Numbered from the stretch's first letter, positions 1-8,746 are shown. The stretch is DNA of 14,577 nt from Bacteroidota bacterium (GCA_027488495.1 JAIYBO010000159.1:1-14577); one strand, 5' to 3'. Notes: generated by a model not told the origin, from the sequence alone. Numbers and translations are program-made.

Positions 1-663
1 ATCATCCACATAACAAAAGCTTCTGGTCTGACTGCCATCGCCAAACACGGTAAGATCCTCACCGCGAAGGGCTTGTCCCATAAATGCTGGCAATACACGA
101 CCGTCGTTTAGACGCATTCGCGGTCCATAGGTATTGAAAATCCGCACAATACGGGTCTCTAATCCATGAAACGTGTGATATGCCATTGTAATCGCCTCTT
201 GGAAACGCTTGGCTTCATCATAAACACCCCTCGGACCCACTGGATTCACATTGCCCCAGTAATCTTCTGTTTGAGGATGCACCGTAGGATCACCGTACAC
301 TTCTGAAGTACTGGCCACCAAAATCCTCGCCTTTTTTGCCATCGCAAGTCCCAACAAATTATGGGTTCCCAAAGACCCCACTTTCAAGGTTTGAATGGGT
401 ATTTTCAAATAATCAATGGGCGATGCAGGAGAAGCGAAATGCAAGATATATTTCAAGTCACCCGCAACATGAACAAACTTGCTCACGTCGTGGTTGTGAA
501 ACTCAAACTGCTCCAAAGGAAACAAATGTTCGATATTTCTCAAGTCACCCGTGATGAGATTGTCCATCCCAATCACATGATAACCTTCTTTCAAGAATCG
601 CTCACACAAATGACTTCCTAAAAAGCCGGCGGCGCCTGTTATTAAAACTCGTTCTCTTTTCAT
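1..663 (-). CDS. uxs: UDP-glucuronate decarboxylase (UDP-xylose synthase), N-terminal 221 residues; 3' end lies outside the window
   Basis: Cytoplasmic short-chain dehydrogenase/reductase of the extended NAD(P)-sugar epimerase type. The family oxidises UDP-glucuronate at C4, decarboxylates it and re-reduces it to UDP-xylose. Translating the complement from 663 gives an open frame to the left edge, so the gene is cut by the window and not broken. Visible features are the NAD-binding glycine motif GAAGFLG (residues 10-16), the Ser of STSEVYG (about 118-124) and the catalytic Tyr-x-x-x-Lys as YDEAKR (Tyr148, Lys152). YDEAKR is closer to UXS proteins than to RmlB dehydratases. The ATG overlaps the ugd stop codon by four bases (ATGA), which implies co-transcription and coupled translation. 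Its substrate is the product of ugd next door, which supports this call over a generic epimerase. Confidence 0.9.
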   Translation of the reverse strand, partial: MKRERVLITGAAGFLGSHLCERFLKEGYHVIGMDNLITGDLRNIEHLFPLEQFEFHNHDVSKFVHVAGDLKYILHFASPASPIDYLKIPIQTLKVGSLGTHNLLGLAMAKKARILVASTSEVYGDPTVHPQTEDYWGNVNPVGPRGVYDEAKRFQEAITMAYHTFHGLETRIVRIFNTYGPRMRLNDGRVLPAFMGQALRGEDLTVFGDGSQTRSFCYVDD

Positions 664-1967
664 TTGATGTCTTTACGACCGATGCTATAATAAGTGTATC
701 CATGTTTGCGCATGGTATCCATTTCAAATACATTGCGGCCATCGAAAATCACTTTTTCCGCCAACAAGGTATCCAATTTTCCAAAATCAGGGGTTCTAAA
801 CTCAGGCCATTCAGTAGCAACTACCAAGAAATCCGCACCCTCTAAAGCGGCATACATCTTCTCTGAAAACACCACGCTATCGCCCAAAATGCGCTGTACA
901 TTTGGCATCGCTTCTGGATCATAACACTGCACCTTAGCACCTCTTTGCAATAACGCATCGATCATTTCCAAAGCTGGGGCCTCACGAATGTCATCGGTAT
1001 TCGGCTTAAACGCCAATCCCCACATCGCCACGGTTTTCCCTTTGATATCGCCGTAATGCGCATCGATCTTTGGCAACAAAGCCTTTTTCTGATCGTAATT
1101 CACTTCCTCAACCGCCTTCAAAATTTTAAAATCATAATTCACCTCTGCCGCGCTGTGCACCAAAGCTTGCACATCCTTGGGGAAACAACTTCCACCATAT
1201 CCAATGCCTGGGAACAAAAAGCGCTTGCCAATGCGGTCATCGCTGCCCACACCCTTACGCACCATATCTACATCCGCACCCAACAACTCACACAAACGGG
1301 CAATCTCGTTCATGAAAGAAATCTTGGTTGCCAAGAAACTATTAGCTGCATATTTTGTCAATTCAGCACTGCGTGTGTCCATGTGCATCACCGGGTTGCC
1401 CTGACGCACATAAGGCGCGTACAACTCGTCCATGACATCAAAAGCGCGCTGACTCTTTGCGCCAATAACTACACGATCGGGCTTCATGAAATCATCCACT
1501 GCCACACCTTCACGCAAGAATTCTGGGTTACTTACCACATCAAATTCACCGCTGTAGTTGGCTTTAATGGCCGCTTCAACTTTATCAGCAGTACCCACAG
1601 GAACCGTGCTCTTGTCTACAATCACCTTGTAGCCCGTCATGATCTTACCCAAGTGGTCTGCCACACCCAAAACGTATTTCAAATCAGCGGCACCGCCTTC
1701 TCCTGGAGGGGTTGGCAAAGCCAAGAATATCACTTGAGCATCCTGAATCGCCTCCTCCAAATTGTTGGTAAAGCTCAAACGACCTTCCTTCAAGTTCCGC
1801 TTGAAAAGTATCTCCAATCCAGGTTCAAAAATGGTGATCTGTCCACCGCTTAACATGTCAACCTTGCGCTGATCAATGTCAACACAAATTACATCGTTGC
1901 CGGTCTCTGCGAAACAAGTTCCGCTCACCAAACCTACATAACCGGTACCTACTACTGCTACTTTCAT
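660..1967 (-). CDS. ugd: UDP-glucose 6-dehydrogenase
   Basis: NAD-dependent cytoplasmic enzyme that oxidises UDP-glucose twice at C6 to UDP-glucuronate, a precursor for uronic-acid and pentose-containing surface polysaccharides. At 435 residues it has the normal length of bacterial TuaD/RkpK-type enzymes. It starts with the Rossmann motif GTGYVG (7-12). The family motif NPEFLREG lies at 147-154, Lys205 and Asn209 are in ELTKYAAN, and the catalytic cysteine is Cys261 in GGSCFPKD. The C-terminal UDP-binding domain begins near the GLAFKPNTDDIREAP stretch (about 317-331). The N-terminal GTGYVGLVSG form fits UDP-glucose enzymes rather than WbpA-type UDP-GlcNAc dehydrogenases. It lies 5 nt after the aminotransferase gene and overlaps uxs by 4 nt, so the three are almost certainly one transcript. 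Confidence 0.95.
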   Translation of the reverse strand: MKVAVVGTGYVGLVSGTCFAETGNDVICVDIDQRKVDMLSGGQITIFEPGLEILFKRNLKEGRLSFTNNLEEAIQDAQVIFLALPTPPGEGGAADLKYVLGVADHLGKIMTGYKVIVDKSTVPVGTADKVEAAIKANYSGEFDVVSNPEFLREGVAVDDFMKPDRVVIGAKSQRAFDVMDELYAPYVRQGNPVMHMDTRSAELTKYAANSFLATKISFMNEIARLCELLGADVDMVRKGVGSDDRIGKRFLFPGIGYGGSCFPKDVQALVHSAAEVNYDFKILKAVEEVNYDQKKALLPKIDAHYGDIKGKTVAMWGLAFKPNTDDIREAPALEMIDALLQRGAKVQCYDPEAMPNVQRILGDSVVFSEKMYAALEGADFLVVATEWPEFRTPDFGKLDTLLAEKVIFDGRNVFEMDTMRKHGYTYYSIGRKDIK

Positions 1968-1972
1968 TCGAT

Positions 1973-3097
1973 TTATTGGGATTTTTGGATAAAATTTTGT
2001 ATATTATTGATGATGTATTCTTGCTGCTCAACGTCCAATTCCGGACAAATGGGCAGGCTCAATACTCGCTTACAAAGGTCTTCGGAAACAGGCAGATTTA
2101 CAACCTGCCGATAGGCCGTCTGCAAATGTAATGGCGTCGGATAATAAATCATTGACGGAATTCCCCGTTCAAAGAGGTACAATTTCAAGGCATCACGCAT
2201 CGCCTGAGATGCCAAAACAATGGTATATTGATGAAAAACGTGAGAGCTATCCACGGTTCTGGATGGAACGGTCAATCCCGACAAGTCAAGCAAGCCAGAA
2301 TCGTAGCGAGCAGCCACTGCCCTCCTGCATTGTTCAAAATCCAACAAATAGGGGAATTTTACCAACAAAATGGCCGCCTGTAGGGTATCCAAACGGGAAT
2401 TCATGCCCACCAAGTCGTGCTGATATTTCACCGTTTGACCGTGATTGGCCATACTCCGCAATCGCTTCGCCAAGTCATCGTCATTGGTAAAAATCGCCCC
2501 GCCATCGCCATAACAACCCAAATTCTTGCTCGGGAAAAACGAAGTAGTGCCTATATGTCCCATAGTACCCGCAAATCCATGTTCACCGGGGGTACAATAC
2601 TGCGATCCGATGGCCTGCGCGGCATCCTCAACCACAAATAGTTTGTGTTTTTTAGCCAAAGCCATCAACGGCTCCATCGACACCATCTGTCCATACAAAT
2701 GAACTGGCGCAATCGCCCAAGTATTTTCTGAAATCAACGCTTCTACCGCCCCAACATCCATTAAAAAAGTGGTAGGATCCACATCCACAAATACTGGCTT
2801 GAGTTCTAGCAAATGCAATACTTCGGCCAATGCCGCATAGGAAAACGCCGGCGTAATAACCTCACTACCTTTGGGCAATCCCAACGACATAAAAGCCAAC
2901 TGCAATGCATCGGTGCCATTGGCGCAAGAGATCACGTGTTTTACCGCATATTTCTCGGCCAAAGCCTTTTCAAATTGCTTCACGGCAGCACCCTGAATGA
3001 AATCGCCATCCAACAATACCTGTTTCATCGCTTGATCAATGTCAAACGACAAACGGGCATATTGTGCCTGGAGGTCTACCATTTTTATGCTGCGCAT
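1973..3097 (-). CDS. DegT/DnrJ/EryC1/StrS-family sugar aminotransferase, WbpE-like
   Basis: PLP-dependent fold-type I aminotransferase that adds an amino group to a nucleotide-linked keto-sugar. Its 374 residues are normal for the family. Seen: SCANGTDALQ (57-66, phosphate-binding region), VEDAAQAIG with Asp158, which holds the PLP pyridine nitrogen, and FFPSKNLG with Lys191 as the Schiff-base lysine, followed by GCYGDGG. From memory of the family, the stretch around Lys191 and the NSRLDTLQAAILL segment resemble WbpE, which aminates UDP-2-acetamido-3-keto-glucuronate. The true substrate is not shown, because no WbpB- or WbpD-like partner is in view. An in-frame ATG at 3082 (Met6, MVDLQAQY) could be the real start, since a good -7 box lies only 8 nt before the first ATG. 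First gene of the sugar-nucleotide cassette. Confidence 0.9.
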   Translation of the reverse strand: MRSIKMVDLQAQYARLSFDIDQAMKQVLLDGDFIQGAAVKQFEKALAEKYAVKHVISCANGTDALQLAFMSLGLPKGSEVITPAFSYAALAEVLHLLELKPVFVDVDPTTFLMDVGAVEALISENTWAIAPVHLYGQMVSMEPLMALAKKHKLFVVEDAAQAIGSQYCTPGEHGFAGTMGHIGTTSFFPSKNLGCYGDGGAIFTNDDDLAKRLRSMANHGQTVKYQHDLVGMNSRLDTLQAAILLVKFPYLLDFEQCRRAVAARYDSGLLDLSGLTVPSRTVDSSHVFHQYTIVLASQAMRDALKLYLFERGIPSMIYYPTPLHLQTAYRQVVNLPVSEDLCKRVLSLPICPELDVEQQEYIINNIQNFIQKSQ

Positions 3098-3105
3098 AAC
3101 TACCG

Positions 3106-3113
3106 CAAAATTA
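3106..3113 (-). promoter_or_regulatory. Candidate -7 promoter element for the aminotransferase-ugd-uxs cassette
   Basis: The complement reads TAATTTTG, an exact match to the Bacteroidota -7 consensus TAnnTTTG, in the 41-nt gap after rlmB. A TTG that could be the -33 element lies 22 nt further upstream, inside the last codons of rlmB. Transcription would start about 4-5 nt before the first ATG, or about 20 nt before the in-frame ATG at 3082. It would let the sugar cassette be expressed independently of rlmB. Confidence 0.5.
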
Positions 3114-3138
3114 ATGGATTAGAATATCCAATAGCCAA

Positions 3139-3894
3139 TTATTTGGCACGCTGACGAACCACTTCGTAAGTGATTACCCCGGCTGCCACAGATACGTTCA
3201 AGGAACCCACCCCTTTGGCTGAAAGAGGGATTTTCACATGGGCATCACACAGTTTCCAAGTATTGGTACTCAAACCGGTTTCTTCATCACCCATCACCAC
3301 TGCCACCGGACCACTTAAATCAGCATCAAACAAGGCCTCTGACGTTTTTTCAGTAGCACCCACTATTTTCAAACCACTGTTCTTCAACATTTTGATGCTT
3401 CCATAAAGCGATTGCGTTCTGCAAACGGGGATCTTCATCAAAGCACCCGCCGAAGTTCTTACAGCATCGGCACTCAAAGGCGCAGAACCTTTCTCTGGCA
3501 CCAAAATACCATGTACACCAGCACATGCAGCGGTTCTGGCAATCGCACCAAAATTTCTCACATCGGTAACGCCATCCAAAATCAAAATAAAGGGATCCTC
3601 ACCCGCTTCAAAAGCGTTGGCAACCACAGTATCCAAATCGGCGAAATCCACTGAACTCACCGAAATCACCACTCCTTGGTGATTTCCTTTCACCAAAGCA
3701 TTCAATTTGGCCGTGGGCACTTGTTTCCAAATCAAGTTCTTGGCGCGCAACAAAGGCAACAAATCTTTCAACTGACCTTGCAACACACCCTCTTGCAACC
3801 ATACTTTGTCAACCGTTCTACCCGATTGCAATGCCTCCAATACAGGATGTATCCCATACACAAAAGCGTCTTTTTCTTTTTGTCTGAATTCCAT
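3139..3894 (-). CDS. rlmB: 23S rRNA (guanosine-2'-O-)-methyltransferase, RlmB/TrmH (SpoU) family
   Basis: SPOUT-class methyltransferase; RlmB 2'-O-methylates G2251 in the 23S rRNA peptidyl-transferase loop using S-adenosylmethionine. The 251-residue length is standard. The N-terminal substrate-binding domain (about 10-85) has VYGIHPVLEAL. The catalytic knot carries motif 1 NFGAIARTA (114-122, with Arg120), motif 2 MGDEETGL (201-208) and motif 3 from IPLSAKGVG to SLNVSVAAG (222-239, with Asn233), followed by VVRQR. Motif 2 reads GDEETG where many relatives have G-A/S-E-G-x-G, an acceptable variant. Other TrmH-family members (tRNA Gm18 methyltransferases) are the alternative, but the N-terminal domain favours RlmB. 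A GC-rich hairpin lies 10 nt before the start codon. Confidence 0.9.
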   Translation of the reverse strand: MEFRQKEKDAFVYGIHPVLEALQSGRTVDKVWLQEGVLQGQLKDLLPLLRAKNLIWKQVPTAKLNALVKGNHQGVVISVSSVDFADLDTVVANAFEAGEDPFILILDGVTDVRNFGAIARTAACAGVHGILVPEKGSAPLSADAVRTSAGALMKIPVCRTQSLYGSIKMLKNSGLKIVGATEKTSEALFDADLSGPVAVVMGDEETGLSTNTWKLCDAHVKIPLSAKGVGSLNVSVAAGVITYEVVRQRAK

Positions 3895-3904
3895 ATAAAC
3901 AAGT

Positions 3905-3924
3905 GTCCCGCCTAGCGGCGGGAC
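3905..3924. terminator. GC-rich hairpin between the DUF2723 gene and rlmB
   Basis: A perfect 8-bp stem, GTCCCGCC paired with GGCGGGAC, with a 4-nt loop. On the minus strand it follows the DUF2723 stop codon by 17 nt and ends 10 nt before the rlmB ATG. The tail on that strand (ACTTGTTTAT) is only moderately T-rich. On the plus strand the tail is CTCTTTTC. It could be a terminator or attenuator, or an RNA structure near the rlmB start. Confidence 0.5.
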
Positions 3925-3941
3925 CTCTTTTCATTGTTTTG

Positions 3942-6900
3942 TTAAATCCCTGAACCCCGCTGTTTGTATTCAGCCGCCCAGTCCTTCTTACCCAATCGCT
4001 CGCATTCCGCAGCGATGTTTTTCAAAATATCTCCACTCATTTGCACCTCGCGAGCACCAAACATCTGATCCTCCCACTTCACAAAATAGGTTCCGTATTG
4101 TACGCAATCTTTCACGGCCATGTCGAGCACCTTTTTGGCATTTACCTCATCGCCCAATTCCAACAAAATGATACCGAAATCCGCCTTGTATTCTTTGCGC
4201 ATTGGCATCACCTCTTCAGGAATCTCGATCAATATGTGATTCAACACCTCAATTGCACGCTTGCGGTAAACCGCCAACGAATCCTTCTCTCTCAACATAT
4301 AATCATCCACAGAGCGATAACCTTCAGGCACCGGAGCGCCCGCAGCACCCACCTTAGCAATTTGTTCTTTGTATTGCTCGTAAGTCTTGATTTTGCTCAA
4401 ATACGTCCTAGCCAACAACATACTCATCTGCTGCAAATCACCAGGTACGTAGGCCGCCTTGTCATCCAAGAAGAAATTCTTCTTTTCCTTCATGCCATAG
4501 TACTTGAAGTTTTTCACCAAGTTCGAATACATTTTATAATCCGCAACGCGCTGGGGCTGACGGCTGCTAGAGCCACCTTTGATCGGTACCAACTTGTACA
4601 CCAAACCCTCCAACTGCAAATAATCGTTCATGTCGAAGAAATCATAACCACTCACGCTTGTGAAATAGATCGGACGTTTCCAACCCGTTTTCGCGTTTTG
4701 AGTAAGCAAATCCATGAACAACAAGTCGCCTTTAGAAATGTAAGAACCACCCAATGAATATTCAATGCGATCCACCACAGAAGCCGTATCCTTCGGAGCC
4801 ACCAAACCAGAGGCAATCACCGATTTACGATCCACTGGGAACCACACTTTTCTCGCACGGAAGTAGTTGCGATCCACACCTTTTTTGTTTTCAGCCAATA
4901 CCTGCTTGATGGCATCATCCAAACGAGTGATACTGCCTTCTTCGGATTGTATTTCTATACCACCCTCGAAGCTACCCGTTTGCAAATCTTCCTTCGTTAA
5001 GCTCAATGGCAAAGGCTCTGATTCATAAACCTTATCCAACAACACACTGCTATACCAATCTGTTGGCAACAAACTCTGGTTGATGATACGAACATCCGTA
5101 CGAATGCCTTCCACGTTCTGCGCATACCACAAAGGATACGTATCGTTGTCGCCATTACAGAACAACACCGCATTGGGCTCCAAATTTTCTAGGAAGTTCT
5201 TCGCCATATCAATACCAATGGTCCTTCCGCTGCGATCGTGATCGTCCCAGTTTTGATAACCCATGTTCACAGGCACCAAAAGCACCGCAGCAGCAGTAGC
5301 CACCATCGCACTCTTACCACCCAATCGCTTCTGAAGCATATCGGCCAAAGCCAATACACCCAAGCCCACCCAAATACAGAAAGTTTGGAACGAACCCACC
5401 AACGCATAGTCACGCTCACGTGGCTCGTAAGGCGGCTGGTTCATGTACACGTTGATCAATACACCCGTGAACAAGAACAATGTCATAACCAACCAAAAGT
5501 CATATTTGCGCTTTTTCAAGTGCATCAACAATCCCAAAATTCCCAACAACAAAGGCAAGAAGAAATACGCATTCTTCGCCTTTTGGTTCTTGTAATAATC
5601 AGGCATGCCATTTGATGGCCCCACCACAAAGTGATCCACAAACGGAATCCCACTGTACCAGTTTCCATCGAATCGGGTATTGCCCATCACCGCCTGCTGG
5701 TCGTTGAACCTACCCACGAAATTCCACATGAAATATCGCAAGTACATGTATCTCAACTGATAACCAAAGAAATACTGCAAATTGTTGCCAAATGATGGCT
5801 TCTGATAATTCAAATACTGCAACTCCTGCTGCTCTTCCTCCGTTAATGTGCGTTGCTGACTCGTACCCTGCAATTCATCGATGCGATTTTGCACGTCAGT
5901 CATGCCACCATAATCCCTAAATCCACGGGCGTCGTTGGGCTTGTTGCTCTTACCCATACGAGGGAACAACGTCATGTACTCATCAGGGTAAGTATAATCA
6001 AAATTGTCGCCACCTTCTTCGTAACGATCTTTGCCCTTGAAACGCTTTTTGCCAATCACCTTGTACCCACTCTCCGGTGCGTTGAAATACGGACCATACA
6101 TCAATGGACGGTCGCCATATTGCTCACGGGTGATGTAACCATAAAACTTATAAGGATCCTCGGGATTGTTCATGTCGATTGATGGATTCGCCATAGAACG
6201 AATGATCACCATCGCATAGGAAGAATAGCCCAATACCACAAACGAAGCGGCCATCACAATCACATTCCAATTCCTGCGACCGGTTTTGTGCGTGAAATAC
6301 AACAAGTAACCCGCCAATCCCAAAATCAATATCACCGCAGCCACTGACCCGCTGTAGAAACCCTGACCAAAATCGTTCACAAACATGCGATCCATGGTGG
6401 CCAACAACCAGGGAATACCTGGGTAAACAATCTTCATTACAAAGCCCAATGCCAATACAGATGCACCCAATGCCATGATAACACCATTGCGCGTTACACT
6501 GTACTTTCTGAAATAATAGGCCAAACAAACCGTTGGTATCACCAACAAGTTCAACATGTGCGTACCCAATGCCAATCCAATCAAGAAGGCAATGAACACC
6601 ATCCAACGGTCCGCACTTACATCGTCTGCAGACTTCCACCAACGCAATACTGCCCAGAACGACAAAGCCGTAAAGAACGAGCTCAATGCGTATACTTCCG
6701 ATTCAACGGCGCTGAACCAAAAGCTATCGATGAACGTATTCGTTAATGCCGCAACAGTACCCGCACCCAACACCAACAACAACTTGTGCTGATTGTCTTC
6801 GTTAACCATGCGCTCAGCAAAATACGTGGTGATCCAAAACGTAAACATCACCGTGCCCGCACTGGCCACAGCACTCAACATATTGATCCAAAATCCCACC

Positions 6901-7118
6901 ATTTCTGGCGATGAAGCCATCAGCGAAAACAACCTACCTATCATCAAAAACAAAGGCGCCCCAGGGGGGTGAACCACTTGCAGTTTGTAGGCCGCACTGG
7001 CAAATTCACCACAGTCCCAAAGACTTACACTTTGCTCCAATGTAAGGGTGTACACGGCCAAGGCGATGACAAACATCACCCATCCCATGATGCGATTTAA
7101 ACGAGAAAAAGAATTCAT
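3942..7118 (-). CDS. DUF2723 / TMEM260-like multi-pass membrane protein, candidate GT-C (GT117-type) glycosyltransferase
   Basis: Large inner-membrane protein of 1058 residues. The N-terminal half holds about nine hydrophobic segments: roughly 11-28, 53-70, 78-100, 112-132, 143-160, 172-203, 211-230, 259-276 and 284-306. A polar loop follows (about 307-515), then further membrane segments (about 517-532, 541-557, 572-592, 603-620), then a soluble region of about 430 residues that ends helical and may carry TPR-like repeats. WDCGEF (34-39) with Asp35 and Glu38 in the first periplasmic loop, then HPPGAPLF (50-57), are DUF2723 hallmarks and resemble the acidic active-site loop of GT-C enzymes. 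The eukaryotic relative TMEM260 is an O-mannosyltransferase. Transfer from a lipid-linked sugar donor to a protein or glycan is inference for this bacterial member. It sits between translation genes and a sugar-nucleotide cassette. Confidence 0.85.
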   Translation of the reverse strand: MNSFSRLNRIMGWVMFVIALAVYTLTLEQSVSLWDCGEFASAAYKLQVVHPPGAPLFLMIGRLFSLMASSPEMVGFWINMLSAVASAGTVMFTFWITTYFAERMVNEDNQHKLLLVLGAGTVAALTNTFIDSFWFSAVESEVYALSSFFTALSFWAVLRWWKSADDVSADRWMVFIAFLIGLALGTHMLNLLVIPTVCLAYYFRKYSVTRNGVIMALGASVLALGFVMKIVYPGIPWLLATMDRMFVNDFGQGFYSGSVAAVILILGLAGYLLYFTHKTGRRNWNVIVMAASFVVLGYSSYAMVIIRSMANPSIDMNNPEDPYKFYGYITREQYGDRPLMYGPYFNAPESGYKVIGKKRFKGKDRYEEGGDNFDYTYPDEYMTLFPRMGKSNKPNDARGFRDYGGMTDVQNRIDELQGTSQQRTLTEEEQQELQYLNYQKPSFGNNLQYFFGYQLRYMYLRYFMWNFVGRFNDQQAVMGNTRFDGNWYSGIPFVDHFVVGPSNGMPDYYKNQKAKNAYFFLPLLLGILGLLMHLKKRKYDFWLVMTLFLFTGVLINVYMNQPPYEPRERDYALVGSFQTFCIWVGLGVLALADMLQKRLGGKSAMVATAAAVLLVPVNMGYQNWDDHDRSGRTIGIDMAKNFLENLEPNAVLFCNGDNDTYPLWYAQNVEGIRTDVRIINQSLLPTDWYSSVLLDKVYESEPLPLSLTKEDLQTGSFEGGIEIQSEEGSITRLDDAIKQVLAENKKGVDRNYFRARKVWFPVDRKSVIASGLVAPKDTASVVDRIEYSLGGSYISKGDLLFMDLLTQNAKTGWKRPIYFTSVSGYDFFDMNDYLQLEGLVYKLVPIKGGSSSRQPQRVADYKMYSNLVKNFKYYGMKEKKNFFLDDKAAYVPGDLQQMSMLLARTYLSKIKTYEQYKEQIAKVGAAGAPVPEGYRSVDDYMLREKDSLAVYRKRAIEVLNHILIEIPEEVMPMRKEYKADFGIILLELGDEVNAKKVLDMAVKDCVQYGTYFVKWEDQMFGAREVQMSGDILKNIAAECERLGKKDWAAEYKQRGSGI

Positions 7119-7156
7119 TATCGATTCAACTAGTTAGTTACAATTTGATTTAAAGG

Positions 7157-7164
7157 CGAAAATA
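7157..7164 (-). promoter_or_regulatory. Weak candidate -7 element for the DUF2723 gene
   Basis: The complement reads TATTTTCG, one mismatch from TAnnTTTG, in the 73-nt gap between gltX and the DUF2723 gene. A TTG lies 22 nt upstream (7187-7189). It would give a leader of about 35 nt. No terminator is visible in the gap, so read-through from gltX is equally likely. Confidence 0.25.
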
Positions 7165-7191
7165 AGGATTTGCAACGAAAGCACACCAACA

Positions 7192-8736
7192 TCAAACACC
7201 GGCCACTTGGATTTTCTCCGCCGCCATTTTCAATCTAGGCAATACTTCGTCCTTGCCAATCAAGGCAATCATATCCCAAATGGGCGGACCCATGGGCGCA
7301 CCGCTCACCGCAACACGCAATGGCTGTAAAACTTCGCCGGTTTTGATCCCCGCCGTTTCACAATACTGTTTGAAAGCATTTTCATACAATTCCGCCGTTG
7401 CATCCGCCGCCAATCCCTCAAACGACTGTGCCAAACCCAATATGTGCGAGTTTGTTTCAGCCTTCCACTTCTTGCGAACCACCTCTTGGTCATATGCCTT
7501 GGGCGCTTCAAAGAAATAATATCCCTCCTCTACCACGTCCTTGGCAAATTGCACCTTCTCGCGCATCAACACAACCACCTGCTCCACGTATTCCTGACAA
7601 ACATCATAGCCCTTGGCTTCAACCATCGGCTTCAATATTTCGTATTGCTCATTCAATGGTTTTTGCTGCAAATATTGCTGATTGAACCACAAAGCCTTTT
7701 GCAAATCAAACTTCGCCCCGCTCTTGCTCACACGCTCCAAACTAAATTCGGCAATCAGTTCCTCCATGGAGAACATTTCCTGGTTTCCACTCGGATGCCA
7801 TCCCAACAACGCCAACATGTTCGTTACCGCCTCTGGGTAATAGCCACTCTCCTTATATCCACTGCTAACTTCATTGGTTTTGGGATCCGTCCACTGCAAT
7901 GGGAACACCGGGAATCCCAAACGATCGCCATCGCGCTTACTCAACTTTCCATTGCCTTCAGGCTTCAACAACAAAGGCAAATGCGCAAACTGTGGCATCA
8001 CCTCTTCCCAACCCAAATAACGATATAACATCACGTGCAGTGGCGCACTCGGTAACCACTCCTCACCGCGAATCACATGACTAATACCCATCAAATAATC
8101 ATCCACCACATTGGCCAAATGATACGTGGGCATGCCATCGCCTTTCAACAACACTTTATCGTCCATCGTGGAAGTATTCACAACCACCCAACCGCGAATC
8201 ACATCGTGAAATCTTACCTCTTCTTTTCGAGGCAACTTGATGCGAATCACATAGTTATCGCCCCGCTCCAACCTCGCCTTCACCTCATCGGCTGGCAAAG
8301 TGAGAGAGTTTTTCATGCTCATCCTACTCACCGAATCATATGCAGGCTGCATCTTGCTGGCCTCCAATCGCTTACGCATCTGTTCGATATCCTCTTCGGT
8401 ATCAAACGCATAATACGCATAACCCTTCTCAATCATGTCATACGCGTACTGCGCATACATCGGCTTGCGCTCGCTCTGACGGTAAGGCGCGTGCGGTCCG
8501 CCCTGCTCAATGCCCTCGTCAATTTCAATCCCCACCCACTTCAAACTTTCCATGATGTATTGCTCGGCACCAGGCACAAAACGATTTTGGTCTGTGTCTT
8601 CGATGCGAAGTATCATCGTCCCCCCATGCTTGCGGGCCAATAAATAGTTGTACAATGCCGTACGCACACCCCCAATGTGTAAGGGGCCGGTAGGACTGGG
8701 TGCAAAACGAACGCGAACAGGTCTCTCGGTACTCAT
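7192..8736 (-). CDS. gltX: Glutamyl-tRNA synthetase
   Basis: Class I aminoacyl-tRNA synthetase that charges tRNA-Glu with glutamate using ATP, in the cytoplasm. Its 514 residues are typical. The Rossmann-fold catalytic domain begins at once with FAPSPTGPLHIGG (11-23, the HIGH-type motif), then RIEDTD (44-49), and the KMSKS-type loop KLSKR (264-268). The C-terminal third is the helical anticodon-binding domain of bacterial GluRS. The start is well placed because relatives begin only a few residues before the VRVRFAPSPTG strand. The only good promoter box lies 10 nt before the ATG, so the mRNA leader should be very short. It is divergent from the YqeY-type gene and is probably the first gene of the minus-strand block. 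Confidence 0.97.
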   Translation of the reverse strand: MSTERPVRVRFAPSPTGPLHIGGVRTALYNYLLARKHGGTMILRIEDTDQNRFVPGAEQYIMESLKWVGIEIDEGIEQGGPHAPYRQSERKPMYAQYAYDMIEKGYAYYAFDTEEDIEQMRKRLEASKMQPAYDSVSRMSMKNSLTLPADEVKARLERGDNYVIRIKLPRKEEVRFHDVIRGWVVVNTSTMDDKVLLKGDGMPTYHLANVVDDYLMGISHVIRGEEWLPSAPLHVMLYRYLGWEEVMPQFAHLPLLLKPEGNGKLSKRDGDRLGFPVFPLQWTDPKTNEVSSGYKESGYYPEAVTNMLALLGWHPSGNQEMFSMEELIAEFSLERVSKSGAKFDLQKALWFNQQYLQQKPLNEQYEILKPMVEAKGYDVCQEYVEQVVVLMREKVQFAKDVVEEGYYFFEAPKAYDQEVVRKKWKAETNSHILGLAQSFEGLAADATAELYENAFKQYCETAGIKTGEVLQPLRVAVSGAPMGPPIWDMIALIGKDEVLPRLKMAAEKIQVAGV

Positions 8737-8746
8737 AAATTCACTG

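Noticed and set aside
1056..1853. 265-codon plus-strand open frame inside ugd
   Set aside because: It is the antisense shadow of a gene with clear motifs; the predicted protein is rich in His, Ile and Gln with no domain, and nothing suggests its own promoter.
4041..4757. 238-codon plus-strand open frame opposite the DUF2723 gene
   Set aside because: Antisense to a confident coding region; composition is what the reverse of that gene would give, and no motif is recognisable.
6148..6642. 164-codon minus-strand frame inside the DUF2723 gene
   Set aside because: Same strand but a different frame within an unbroken membrane protein; its Cys/Gly-rich product is typical of an out-of-frame reading.
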